This document shows, piece after piece, positions 7,128 through 15,050 of a stretch of 25,864 nucleotides of DNA (position 1 is its first letter; every line of letters begins with the position of its first letter). The position numbers and the translations under genes were made by a program. Location of the stretch: assembly GCA_937902275.1 (NCBI GenBank), contig CALFNW010000108.1:1-25864 (forward strand). The letters run 5' to 3'. The notes under the pieces are model-generated. The model saw only the letters and a list, made by a program, of their open reading frames with translations. It was not told the origin of the DNA and made no database searches. The stretch is from UBA4717 sp002404395. GTDB taxonomy: Bacteria; Bacillota; Clostridia; Oscillospirales; CAG-272.

Positions 7128-7156
7128 TTGACATACAGACGGGTTTGTGGTAAAAT
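7128..7156 (+). promoter_or_regulatory. Promoter of the SGNH hydrolase lipoprotein
   Basis: Perfect -35 TTGACA (7128-7133), a 17-bp spacer, and -10 TAAAAT (7151-7156) preceded by TGG (7148-7150), an extended -10 element. Confidence 0.88.
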
Positions 7157-7189
7157 AGTACGGTAAATAATCCAAGGAAGGGATTGCCC

Positions 7190-9070
7190 ATGAAATTGAA
7201 ACGCATCTCATTGCTGATACTGATAATACTGTCGGCAGCGGTGTTGCTTTGTTCCTGCAATAAAAATATCAAGCTTGAAGAATATAATATAGTTTATCCC
7301 GAAAATGCCGGGGAGACCGTCAGAGCCGCCGCCGCTCAGATCAAGAGCAAATTTGCCTCGGGGATCGGTGAGCTCTGCTCCGACTCCGCAAGTGCCAATG
7401 ACAAGGAGATCCTCGTAGGCGAAACGGCGCGCACGGAAACAAATGCGCTTAAGGACACTCTGCTATACGACGATTATATCGTAAAAATAGCCGGGCAGAA
7501 GCTAATAATCATCGGCGGAAGCGATTCCGCTACCGCAGAAGCGGTGAATTATTTTCTGACCTGCTATCAGAACGGCAATTATTCGGACATTCAGAATTAC
7601 AGCTACCATAAGGACTATGCGCTGAAAAGTCTAAAGGTGTCCGGCAAGGAAGTGCATAGATTCAACGTCGTATCCGCAGTGCAAAGCGAGGGATACACGG
7701 CTATGATCAAAACGCTTGAAGAGTCTATTGAATCTCATGCCGGCTTTAAAAAGGGCGACCTTAAAGATTCGCTGAATATTTTTTTGAAATGCGACAAATC
7801 GCTGACCGCTTCGGAATACAAAATTAAAGTATCGCAAGGCGATATTACACTGAGCGCCGCGAACGCATACGGTTTGAATGCCGCAACAACGCACTTCACA
7901 GATGAGATACTCGTCGGACACGCGCGGTTGGATGAGGGCTTTGAATTTACCGGAACCGTAAAGTCGCCGTCAGACCGCTTTGATTATGATAATTATTATG
8001 AGTGCAGACAGCCGCTATACAATACTTATTACAAGCTTGTCGAGAACAAAAAACTTAACATAGTTTATTTCGGCGGTTCGGTGACTGCCGGTTACGGTTC
8101 CTCCGATGCAGAATCAACCTCGTGGCGCGCACTTACCTCAAAATGGTTTACAGATACCTTTCCCGAAGCGGCAGTGTCCTCGTACAACTCGGCTATCGGA
8201 GGCTCCGGCTCAATGCACGGCGCTTTCAGATGCGCCCACGATGTTCTGGCGCTGAAGCCCGATCTGGTATTCATTGAATTTGCGATCAACGATCTGTACT
8301 GCGGCACCTCGGAAAGCAATGTAAAGAAATATTATGAAAGCATTATACGCCAGATAAAAACCGCATACCCCGACTGCGATATAATCTCGCTTTACACGAT
8401 CGACCAAAGCAGCGCTTCAAGCGGCACCCTGCCCATACAGACCGCTGCCGAAGAATCTGTAGCAAAGCATTACAACATACCGTCGATCAGCATCGGCGCG
8501 GCACTTACTTCCGACATTGACTGTAAGGACAACGCCGCCTTTTCGGAGTATTTTACCGACATTGTGCATCCGAACGACAAGGGATACCGCAGATATTTTG
8601 AAATAATCCGCGAATATCTGGAGTATGAATTGGTTTTTGCCGATGCGCAGACCTCCGAAGCGGTTGAATATACGCTTGCAAATGCAATTTCGGCTGACGG
8701 CGAATTTTCCCCGAAATACATTCTGGCAAATGAAATTGACATTGTATCATCAAACGGTTGGTCACTTTCAAACGAATCCTATTGGACCACCGCAAATCCG
8801 TACAGCGGTTATCTTTATCCGACCTCTGATGACAATGAGCTCGTAATACGCTTCACCGGAAGTTCAATTTCATTGTTTGCACAATACGGCTCGGGGAACA
8901 GAATCTTCTACAGTATCGACGGCGGCAGTGAACGAGTGCAGAACCAGAAGGGAAACCATCCCCTGCTTTTGACTTCGGGTCTTGAAAACGCCGAGCACAC
9001 ATTGACTATACGTGCAGAGTTAGACGAAGAGAACAAAAGCTACATGATAAGCGCACTGCTTGTTGAATAA
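7190..9070 (+). CDS. Secreted SGNH/GDSL hydrolase lipoprotein (candidate carbohydrate esterase)
   Basis: 626 aa, started at the ATG preceded by GGAAGGG. The signal peptide ends in L-C-S-C, giving a lipidated Cys23. Residues about 30-130 (EILVGET, YDDYIVKIAGQKLIIIGG) resemble the small alpha/beta module found N-terminal in several glycoside hydrolases. Residues about 155-245 look like a degenerate second copy (LSAANAYGLNAATTHF). The SGNH domain spans about 288-485: block I FGGSVTAG (Ser297), block II AIGGSG (Gly337), block III AINDLY (Asn367), block V DIVH (Asp457, His460). A C-terminal beta-rich domain (about 510-626) may be a jelly-roll or CE2-like accessory domain. The family removes acyl groups from glycans or lipids; an O-deacetylase role on polysaccharide is an inference. 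It is transcribed alone from a strong promoter next to the binding-protein array, which suggests a shared substrate. Confidence 0.85.
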   Translation: MKLKRISLLILIILSAAVLLCSCNKNIKLEEYNIVYPENAGETVRAAAAQIKSKFASGIGELCSDSASANDKEILVGETARTETNALKDTLLYDDYIVKIAGQKLIIIGGSDSATAEAVNYFLTCYQNGNYSDIQNYSYHKDYALKSLKVSGKEVHRFNVVSAVQSEGYTAMIKTLEESIESHAGFKKGDLKDSLNIFLKCDKSLTASEYKIKVSQGDITLSAANAYGLNAATTHFTDEILVGHARLDEGFEFTGTVKSPSDRFDYDNYYECRQPLYNTYYKLVENKKLNIVYFGGSVTAGYGSSDAESTSWRALTSKWFTDTFPEAAVSSYNSAIGGSGSMHGAFRCAHDVLALKPDLVFIEFAINDLYCGTSESNVKKYYESIIRQIKTAYPDCDIISLYTIDQSSASSGTLPIQTAAEESVAKHYNIPSISIGAALTSDIDCKDNAAFSEYFTDIVHPNDKGYRRYFEIIREYLEYELVFADAQTSEAVEYTLANAISADGEFSPKYILANEIDIVSSNGWSLSNESYWTTANPYSGYLYPTSDDNELVIRFTGSSISLFAQYGSGNRIFYSIDGGSERVQNQKGNHPLLLTSGLENAEHTLTIRAELDEENKSYMISALLVE

Positions 9071-9120
9071 GCAAATAAAAAACGCTCGGCAGTTCAAAGT
9101 GCCGAGCGTTTTTTATTTGC
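9071..9120. terminator. Bidirectional terminator between the SGNH hydrolase and greA
   Basis: A perfect 21-bp inverted repeat (9071-9091 with 9100-9120) has an eight-base loop. The A-run and T-run inside the stem give a U-tract in both directions. It starts at the base after the hydrolase stop codon and ends 8 bp from the greA stop, so it serves both converging genes. Confidence 0.96.
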
Positions 9121-9128
9121 CGCGTTTA

Positions 9129-9614
9129 TCAGTTTTTCTTATCAAGCGATATTTCAAGGATCTCCACCGAATAGCTTCCGTTCGGCGCCTCAACCGTTAC
9201 GATATCGCCGACCTTTTTGCCGAGCAGTGCCGCTCCGAGCGGAGATACGTCGGAAATTCTGCCTGCAAGCGAGTCCGCTTCGTTTGAACCGACGACCGAA
9301 AGCTCTTCTTCCTCGTTGAATTCCTTGTCAACGACCTTGACCTTTGTTCCGAGTCCGACCGTTTCGGTGCTGATCGAGCTTTCATCAATAACCGTAATAT
9401 TGCGGAGCATTTCTTCCAGCTCAACGATACGTGCTTCGACTTTTGCCTGCTCATTTTTAGCTTCATCGTATTCGCTGTTCTCGGAAAGGTCTCCGAACGA
9501 TCTGGCTACCGCGATCGCTTCCTGCACCTCTTTACGCTTGGTGTTGCGCAGATAATCAAGCTCGGATTCAAGCTTTTTAAAGCCTTCTGTGGTAACTGTC
9601 ATAACATTTGCCAT
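9129..9614 (-). CDS. greA: Transcription elongation factor GreA
   Basis: 161 aa, the usual length. GreA enters the secondary channel of backtracked RNA polymerase and stimulates cleavage of the extruded RNA. The N-terminal coiled-coil hairpin carries the signature ARSFGDLSENSEYDEAKNEQ, with the tip acidic residues Asp42 and Glu45. The C-terminal FKBP-like domain ends in PLGAALLGKKVGDIVTVEAP. The start is set by GAGGAG 8 nt upstream; a second Met at residue 5 is possible. It lies 103 bp downstream of the S41 protease gene on the same strand, with no strong terminator between, so it may be read through from that operon. A GC-rich mini-hairpin (9633-9645) lies in its leader. No convincing own promoter was found. 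Confidence 0.97.
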   Translation of the reverse strand: MANVMTVTTEGFKKLESELDYLRNTKRKEVQEAIAVARSFGDLSENSEYDEAKNEQAKVEARIVELEEMLRNITVIDESSISTETVGLGTKVKVVDKEFNEEEELSVVGSNEADSLAGRISDVSPLGAALLGKKVGDIVTVEAPNGSYSVEILEISLDKKN

Positions 9615-9632
9615 GGTAATATCTCCTCTACT

Positions 9633-9645
9633 CCGCCGCAGGCGG
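9633..9645 (-). repeat. CCGCC-TGC-GGCGG mini-hairpin in the greA leader
   Basis: A 13-bp perfect hairpin with a three-base loop, just upstream of the greA ribosome binding site. The identical 13-mer occurs in the dnaK leader at 21026-21038. A related GCCG-CAGGA-CGGC hairpin precedes the gene starting at 15788. Confidence 0.5.
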
Positions 9646-9717
9646 TTGCTTTATTTTCTTAATTATGTGGAATCGGATAATTTTTGCCGGAATATCTCTC
9701 CATCATGCCGAGGCGTC

Positions 9718-10932
9718 TTAAAATGCTGTCTTGTCAAACTCGCTTACCGCCGCTTGAAGCTGAGCGTCGTCCTTTTCATCGAGCATAAACACTGAAGTGT
9801 TTTTGAACTTTTCATCAAGCTCAACCTCTATATCGGGAGAAAGTCCGACACCCTCGTAATTGTCGGAAAACGGCGGGCAATACATTCTGTATGAAACGCT
9901 TATCGCCGAACCGTCATAAAGCGGCATGATCGTCTGCATAGTTCCCTTGCCGTAGGTCCTGACCCCGACAAGCTTAGCTTTTTCGTAATCGCGGAGCGCG
10001 CCCGAAAACAGCTCTGCCGCACTCGCGGTCGATGAATTTACAAGCACCATCATCGGGCAGTCGATCTCATTAGCATCCGAGGACAGGGTCTCTTCGTTGC
10101 CGTCCGCGTCGTATATACGCACGATCACACCCTCGGGAAGCAGGAAATCAAGCACCTCGCCGATCGACTCAAGATTTCCGCCGGGATTATTTCTGACATC
10201 AAATATCAGTTTCTCCGCACCCGCTTCGAGCAGCTCATTGACCGCCGCCTTGAACTGCGACGGAGTACCGGCATCAAATTCAAGGATCTGTACTATGCCG
10301 ATCGTATCATCTTCCGAGTACAAACGGTGGTAAACCGTATATTCGGTGATCTTACGCCGTTCGACCTCAAACTCAGTCATTTCATCGTCGCGTAACACCG
10401 TAAACTTTGCCGATGTACCGGCGGCACCCCTCAACTTTCCGATAGCCGACGAATAGCCAAGCTCGCCGACCGACACGCTGTCAACATAAACGATCTTATC
10501 ACCCGGCTTCAGACCGCTTTCAAGTGCCGGAGAATCGGGCATGACATTTACTATATTTATCGCCTTATGCTCGTAATCATAAACGACATTAATGCCTATG
10601 CCTTCAAGCTCGGCGTTTGAGTCCTTCATCAGCTCGGCAAATTCATCTTTGGAAAAATATGATCCGTACTTATCACCCGTACCGTATACATAGCCTTTGA
10701 GCATACCGTCAATAAGCTTGTTATCGTCAATGTCTCCGATATACTTCGAACGGTATACCGAATCGACCGCCGCAAGCTTGTCATACAAAAGCTGTGTGTT
10801 CTTAAGCTCATTCAGCGCTTTCTGATATTTATTATTGACCTTGATATAGGTAAGCTGAAAAGTAATCAGCACGGCAAGCGCAACCACCACGATTACGGTT
10901 GCGAGCGAGATTTTTTTCTTCAAATTATGCAC
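9718..10932 (-). CDS. S41 family C-terminal processing peptidase (CtpA/CtpB type)
   Basis: 404 aa. A membrane-anchored serine protease acting outside the membrane. An uncleaved-looking TM segment (about 9-28) is followed by an S41 N-terminal region, a PDZ domain (about 107-190, GIGINVVYD through LKPGDKIVYVD) and the peptidase domain. The Ser-Lys dyad is Ser304 in NSSTASAAE and Lys329 in YGKG, 25 residues apart as in the family. The start is a GTG at 10932 with AAAGG only 3-4 nt upstream; a TTG three codons later (10923) would have better spacing from the AGG and remove three residues. It begins 17 bp after the M23 peptidase stop. Processing or degrading septal or secreted proteins is the likely role; Bacillus CtpB and PDZ-proteases that control murein hydrolases are relevant relatives. 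Confidence 0.93.
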   Translation of the reverse strand: MHNLKKKISLATVIVVVALAVLITFQLTYIKVNNKYQKALNELKNTQLLYDKLAAVDSVYRSKYIGDIDDNKLIDGMLKGYVYGTGDKYGSYFSKDEFAELMKDSNAELEGIGINVVYDYEHKAINIVNVMPDSPALESGLKPGDKIVYVDSVSVGELGYSSAIGKLRGAAGTSAKFTVLRDDEMTEFEVERRKITEYTVYHRLYSEDDTIGIVQILEFDAGTPSQFKAAVNELLEAGAEKLIFDVRNNPGGNLESIGEVLDFLLPEGVIVRIYDADGNEETLSSDANEIDCPMMVLVNSSTASAAELFSGALRDYEKAKLVGVRTYGKGTMQTIMPLYDGSAISVSYRMYCPPFSDNYEGVGLSPDIEVELDEKFKNTSVFMLDEKDDAQLQAAVSEFDKTAF

Positions 10933-10949
10933 CTGCCTTTAAGCCGTCA

Positions 10950-12134
10950 TCATGCCGGGAAATACTTCCTCGGATTGATTATCACGCCGTTTTCATACAT
11001 TGAGAAATGACAATGATTGCCGGTAGAATCTCCGGTAGAACCTGCCTTTGCAATAACCTGACCGCGTTCGACCTCATCTCCCACCGAAACCAAAAGCGTA
11101 CTGTTGTGCGCGTACAGCGTCGCATATCCGCCGCCATGGTCGATCATAACATAATAGCCGTAGCTCGAATGCCACTGACTTTTCACGACCGTTCCGGCAT
11201 TGGAAGCATAAATGTCAGTTCCGAATTTGACCGGGATGTCCATACCGTTATGGAACTCTTTTCTTCCCGAAATCGGGCTGGTCCTCCATGCACACTCGGA
11301 GGACACGTAAGTATACTCTGTCGGGACCGGCCACATGAATTCGCCGCCGATATATTTCGTGTTCTGCGCCTTTAACTGCTTTACATAGTCGTCAAGCTCT
11401 TTGTTTATCGCGTCGCGTTCTTTTTCTTTTTCGGCAAGCTGTGCCGCATACAGAGTCTCGTCTTTAAGCAGCGCCTGAATATACCCGGCGGCAGTTTCCG
11501 CATCCTGCTCAAGCTTTTCCTCATCGGCTTTAAGCTCCGCTAACAGATTCTCCTGTTTTTCAAGCGCGCTTTCAAGATCCTTCTTGTCATTTTCAAGCGC
11601 AGCCTTATCGGATGATATCGTGGTCATTACCTCATTGTCATACTCGATCATGCAACCCACACGATCAAGCTTCTCGAAGAACTCGCCGAGGCTTGCCGCG
11701 CCGAGCATCATATCGACATATCCGATCTCGCCCTCTTCATAGTTGATACGCAGACGCTGTTTAAAATTATCAAGTTTTTTGGCATATTCGGACTCTTTGA
11801 CGGCGATTTCGCCCTCTTTGTTTTCAATGCCGAGATTCAATGTTTCGATAAGCTCACCGGTCAAAGCGATCTTGTCCTGCGTCAGCTTTATCTGCCTGTC
11901 AAGATCGTTTTTCTCCTGAAGCTTTGCGTTTTTGTCCTTCTTCGCCGAATTGATCTTGCTCTGCAATCCGGAAATCTCTTTTTTCAGTCCCGCAAGCTGT
12001 TCTTCAAGCTTTTGGACCTTTGCGTCGGAAATTCCGTATGCACCGCTTACCGGTGTGTCAAAAAACGATGCGCATAATACAAATACAGAGACAGTCAAAA
12101 GGAGCGCGCAAAGCGCACATACTACTTTTTTCAC
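10950..12134 (-). CDS. Coiled-coil M23 murein hydrolase, partner of FtsEX (EnvC/PcsB-like)
   Basis: 394 aa from a GTG start at 12134, chosen for its upstream GGAG (6-nt spacing) and a clean signal peptide; an upstream in-frame TTG at 12170 lacks these. Residues about 35-125 and 165-262 form two long coiled-coil segments separated by a short helical region (about 130-162). The C-terminal LytM/M23 domain (about 265-394) keeps the zinc ligands His295 and Asp299 in HNGMDI and His376 in HCHFS, with His374 the catalytic histidine. The ligands are intact, so it can be an active endopeptidase rather than only an activator. Position directly after ftsX matches EnvC, CwlO and PcsB-type systems, where FtsX relays ATP-driven movement of FtsE to the coiled coil. 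It probably cleaves septal peptidoglycan cross-links. Confidence 0.93.
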   Translation of the reverse strand: MKKVVCALCALLLTVSVFVLCASFFDTPVSGAYGISDAKVQKLEEQLAGLKKEISGLQSKINSAKKDKNAKLQEKNDLDRQIKLTQDKIALTGELIETLNLGIENKEGEIAVKESEYAKKLDNFKQRLRINYEEGEIGYVDMMLGAASLGEFFEKLDRVGCMIEYDNEVMTTISSDKAALENDKKDLESALEKQENLLAELKADEEKLEQDAETAAGYIQALLKDETLYAAQLAEKEKERDAINKELDDYVKQLKAQNTKYIGGEFMWPVPTEYTYVSSECAWRTSPISGRKEFHNGMDIPVKFGTDIYASNAGTVVKSQWHSSYGYYVMIDHGGGYATLYAHNSTLLVSVGDEVERGQVIAKAGSTGDSTGNHCHFSMYENGVIINPRKYFPA

Positions 12135-12207
12135 AGTTTTCTCCGATCTGCCCGAGCATACCCGGGTCAAGTTTTATAAGAATACTATTACCGTCAAGCT
12201 GTTCGGA

Positions 12208-13101
12208 TCATGCTTTTAAATATTTTTTCATTGAAAGCAAGCTTCCGACAATACCGCAGAAAAGTCCCGTGATCATAAATCCGATAAATATTGTCTGACT
12301 TACGTACTCAAACGGACAGGTGCTGATAAGGCTGAAGCTGCTGCCGAGAGAAGCAGTCAGATAATTATAAATGAAATGCTGCGCGAAATATGCCAAAACT
12401 CCGGAGACCGCGCCGATAATTATTCCTTCCAAAATGAACGGCAGTGCAATGAACCACCCCGTCGCTCCGATATAACGCATAATCACGATCTCGTCCGAAC
12501 GTGCCATCACCGCAAGCCCGATAGTGTTCACTATCACGAACACGCAAACCACCAAAAGAATTATCATAAAAACGACAAGCACGAACAGTATTCCGTTTTT
12601 AAGACTTTCTATATTTCCGGCAAGATCAAGCCTGTTATTTATCTTGACAATTTCTTCGATCTGATTAAGCTGATAGATCAGCGTCGAAACGCCCTCGTTG
12701 GTTTTATACGGAATTATAAAGGAGTCGCGAAGCGGGTTGTCTCCGTCAAGCACTTCAAACAGATCGCCGTATGCGGAATACTTATTCGCTTCTTCTTCAA
12801 GCGCCTGTTCTTTTGAAATATAGACCACGCCGTCGGATTCCACGTTGTCAAGCGCGCGTATACGCTCGCCGATCTCCGCCGCACGCTCTGCGCTCGTATC
12901 ACGGTCAATAAATACCACGATCTCCTTGGCAAGCCCGAGGCTTTCCATGTTGTAGTCAACGTTTTCATATATCAGATATGAACTTCCGATAATTATAAGG
13001 CAGCCGATAAGCACACAGATCGTCGCCAGGCTGTACCGCTTGTTGCGCCACATTCCCTTGAACGCTTCGGAAATAAAATATGTCGGTCTGTAGCTTTTCA
13101 T
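12208..13101 (-). CDS. ftsX: Cell division protein FtsX
   Basis: 297 aa. Membrane subunit of the FtsEX complex. TM1 (about 22-45) is followed by an extracellular loop (about 46-165), then three TM segments (about 170-200, 218-245, 268-290). The N-terminal cytoplasmic motif EAFKGMWRNKRYSLATI and the inner segment MARSDEIVIMRYIGATGWFI are characteristic. Its ATG overlaps the ftsE stop codon by one base (TGATG), so the two are translationally coupled. The periplasmic-equivalent loop is expected to contact the M23 coiled-coil protein encoded next, 73 bp downstream. Confidence 0.96.
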   Translation of the reverse strand: MKSYRPTYFISEAFKGMWRNKRYSLATICVLIGCLIIIGSSYLIYENVDYNMESLGLAKEIVVFIDRDTSAERAAEIGERIRALDNVESDGVVYISKEQALEEEANKYSAYGDLFEVLDGDNPLRDSFIIPYKTNEGVSTLIYQLNQIEEIVKINNRLDLAGNIESLKNGILFVLVVFMIILLVVCVFVIVNTIGLAVMARSDEIVIMRYIGATGWFIALPFILEGIIIGAVSGVLAYFAQHFIYNYLTASLGSSFSLISTCPFEYVSQTIFIGFMITGLFCGIVGSLLSMKKYLKA

Positions 13102-13778
13102 CAGAACATACCCCCGACTCTGTCACTTACTATCCTGCCGCCGTCGATCCGCACAACGCGTTTCTTGAAATAGTTTACAAGCTTTTCTTCGTGCGTTATC
13201 ACGATGACCGTGCGTCCGAACTGCTTGTTGATCTTAATAAGCAGCTCCATAACTCCGCGGCTCATTTCCGGGTCGATATTGCCAGTCGGCTCGTCCGCTA
13301 TTATAACGCGCGGCTCGTTTACAAAAGCGCGCGCTATTGCCAGACGCTGTTGCTCGCCGCCGGATATCTCGTGAGGCTTACAATGGGCTTTGTCAATAAG
13401 TCTGACAAGCTCAAGCGCAGTTTTGACATTCAGATTTCTGGACTTTTTCGGCTTTCCGATAACATCCATTGCAAACGCCACGTTTTCATATACGGTTTTT
13501 TGATCAAGCAACTTAAAATCCTGAAAGATCATGCCGAGACCGCGTCTGTAATACGGTATCTGCCAGCTTTTCATTTTTGAAAGCTTCTGATTATTGACCG
13601 TAATCTCTCCGCTTGTAATATCCTCTTCCTTTATGAGAAGTCTCGTCATTGTGGTTTTACCCGAACCGTTTCCGCCGACTATGAACACAAATTCACCGTC
13701 AGCGATCGAAAGATCCACACCGTCAAGCGCAACCGTTCCGTTCGGATATACCTTTCTGACATTTTTAAATTCTATCAT
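13101..13778 (-). CDS. ftsE: Cell division ATP-binding protein FtsE
   Basis: 225 aa from the ATG at 13778, with GGAG 8 nt upstream; a GTG further upstream would only add an implausible tail. It is the ATPase that drives FtsX. Walker A is GGNGSGKTT (Lys41), the Q-loop is in IFQDFKLL, the signature is ISGGEQQR (about 138-145), Walker B is VIIADEP with Glu163, and the switch His is 196. The Walker A reads GGNGSGKTT rather than the commoner GPSGAGKST, a mild variation. It is the first gene of the ftsEX cluster, 86 bp after the regulator gene; an inverted repeat lies in that gap. Confidence 0.96.
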   Translation of the reverse strand: MIEFKNVRKVYPNGTVALDGVDLSIADGEFVFIVGGNGSGKTTMTRLLIKEEDITSGEITVNNQKLSKMKSWQIPYYRRGLGMIFQDFKLLDQKTVYENVAFAMDVIGKPKKSRNLNVKTALELVRLIDKAHCKPHEISGGEQQRLAIARAFVNEPRVIIADEPTGNIDPEMSRGVMELLIKINKQFGRTVIVITHEEKLVNYFKKRVVRIDGGRIVSDRVGGMF

Positions 13779-13818
13779 TATAATTCTCCGTAATTTTCCC
13801 GAAAGCCTCAAAAGCACA

Positions 13819-13852
13819 TTATATCCGAAAGAGTTTCCTCCTTCGGATATAA
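13819..13852. repeat. 11-bp inverted repeat between the regulator gene and ftsE
   Basis: TTATATCCGAA (13819-13829) and TTCGGATATAA (13842-13852) are separated by 12 bases. In the minus-strand transcript the loop contains GGAGG. No long U-tract follows the stem on the minus strand, so it is a poor terminator. It may be a partial terminator, a processing site or a protein-binding dyad. Confidence 0.6.
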
Positions 13853-13864
13853 CACTTTCGGTTA

Positions 13865-14950
13865 TTAAAACTTGCTCGGCTTGCTCGAAAGATATTTCTT
13901 TACCATCAGTGCCACTTTGAAGGTTATCGCGTGCTCAAACTCACGCAGATCAAGCCCTGTCAGCTTGCGTATCTTTTCAAGTCTGTATACAAGTGTGTTT
14001 CTGTGAACAAACAGTTTTCTGGAGGTCTCGGAAACATTCAGATTATTTTCAAAGAAGCATTGAATAGTCGTAAGCGTTTCGCGGTCAAGCGACTCAAGCG
14101 AGCCTTTCTTGAAAACTTCGGCTAAAAACATTTCGCAAAGCGTGGTCGGAAGCTGATATATAAGTCTGCCGATACCGAGATTTTCATAGCTGACAATATT
14201 CTTTTCGGTATCAAATACTTTTCCGACGTCAAGCGCGACCTGTGCTTCCTTATACGAACGCGCAAGATCCTTTATGCTGTCGACCGCAGTGCCGATACCG
14301 ACCGAAACCTTAGCAAAAAACTCGGTGTTCAGCGTGTCCGAAATATTTTTTGCGATCTTTTCGGCTTCGCGCACCTCAAAGTTCGGCTTGACCTCTTTAA
14401 CAAGTACAATATCATGCTCACCGACGCTGATGACATAATCCTTGTTTTTGTCGGGGAACATATTCTGAACCAGATCAAACGGATTTAATTCGCCTTTACC
14501 GTTGAACTTGACAAGAAAGACTATTCTCTCCACTTCATCATTAAAATGAAGTTCCTTGCTCTTGACATATATATCGCTCGGAAGTATGTTGTCAAGAATG
14601 ATATTCTTTATAAATGAGCTCTTATCATACTTTTCGTCGTATAAGCTCTTGATATTACTCAGTGAAACCGAAAGAATCTGTGAGATCTTATCCGCCATCT
14701 TGTCTTCGCCTTCAACAAAGACTATGTACTCGGCTTTGATTCCGGTACCGATCGGGCGGTATGTGTAGCCTCCGCTCACAACGGCGTCGGTAGTATAATT
14801 GAGCTCATCACGCACTCCCTGTCTGGGTTCTCCGATCTGCCCAAGTTCGGAGCATGAGATGATTATGCCGTTCTCGTCAATAACGCCAATTACGCGATCA
14901 ACAGCATCTTTCATTTGGTGGATCACTCGCTGAAACACTCTGTTAGACAT
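13865..14950 (-). CDS. CdaR/PucR-family transcriptional regulator
   Basis: 361 aa. AAAGGAGG with 7-nt spacing fixes the start. The N-terminal region (about 5-95; VIHQMKDAVDRVIGVIDENGIIISCSELGQIGEPRQGV) matches the sugar-diacid recognition domain of CdaR-type regulators. A middle region (about 135-250) looks like the degenerate GGDEF-like domain of the family. The C-terminus (about 295-355) is the PucR helix-turn-helix: FFENNLNVSETSRKLFVHR followed by NTLVYRLEKIRKLTG. The natural signal is unknown; hexarates or glycerate are ligands of known relatives. It has its own promoter and precedes ftsEX on the same strand, but a direct role in division is not shown. It might alternatively control distant carbohydrate genes. 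Confidence 0.88.
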   Translation of the reverse strand: MSNRVFQRVIHQMKDAVDRVIGVIDENGIIISCSELGQIGEPRQGVRDELNYTTDAVVSGGYTYRPIGTGIKAEYIVFVEGEDKMADKISQILSVSLSNIKSLYDEKYDKSSFIKNIILDNILPSDIYVKSKELHFNDEVERIVFLVKFNGKGELNPFDLVQNMFPDKNKDYVISVGEHDIVLVKEVKPNFEVREAEKIAKNISDTLNTEFFAKVSVGIGTAVDSIKDLARSYKEAQVALDVGKVFDTEKNIVSYENLGIGRLIYQLPTTLCEMFLAEVFKKGSLESLDRETLTTIQCFFENNLNVSETSRKLFVHRNTLVYRLEKIRKLTGLDLREFEHAITFKVALMVKKYLSSKPSKF

Positions 14951-14996
14951 ACGGCGCCTCCTTTCGACCTTTCAAAAAATTTTCTATATAAATTTT

Positions 14997-15025
14997 ATTT
15001 TACTCGCTCAGCCTTGTTTTTTCAA
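14997..15025 (-). promoter_or_regulatory. Promoter of the CdaR-like regulator
   Basis: Read on the minus strand: TTGAAA (15025-15020), a 17-bp spacer and TAAAAT (15002-14997). It gives a leader of about 40 nt. The stretch between the promoter and the gene is very AT-rich. Confidence 0.75.
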
Positions 15026-15050
15026 TAAAACTTCGCACATTTCGCAAGAT

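Larger units (their letters stand above)
6867..7189 (+). other. Intergenic region between lipoprotein copy 4 and the SGNH hydrolase
   Basis: This 323-bp gap begins AT-rich, with a weak hairpin GCTG-TTTTAG-CAGC at 6903-6916. It then holds two strong consecutive hairpins (7018-7057 and 7066-7088), three GCAAA motifs at 10-bp spacing (7102-7127) and the promoter of the next gene. I see no small gene in it. The first strong hairpin is the likely end of the copy 4 transcript, about 150 bp after its stop. Confidence 0.6.

Noticed and set aside
12135..12170. Upstream TTG start for the M23 hydrolase
   Set aside because: It adds a non-hydrophobic 12-residue tail before the signal peptide, while the GTG at 12134 has GGAG at ideal distance.
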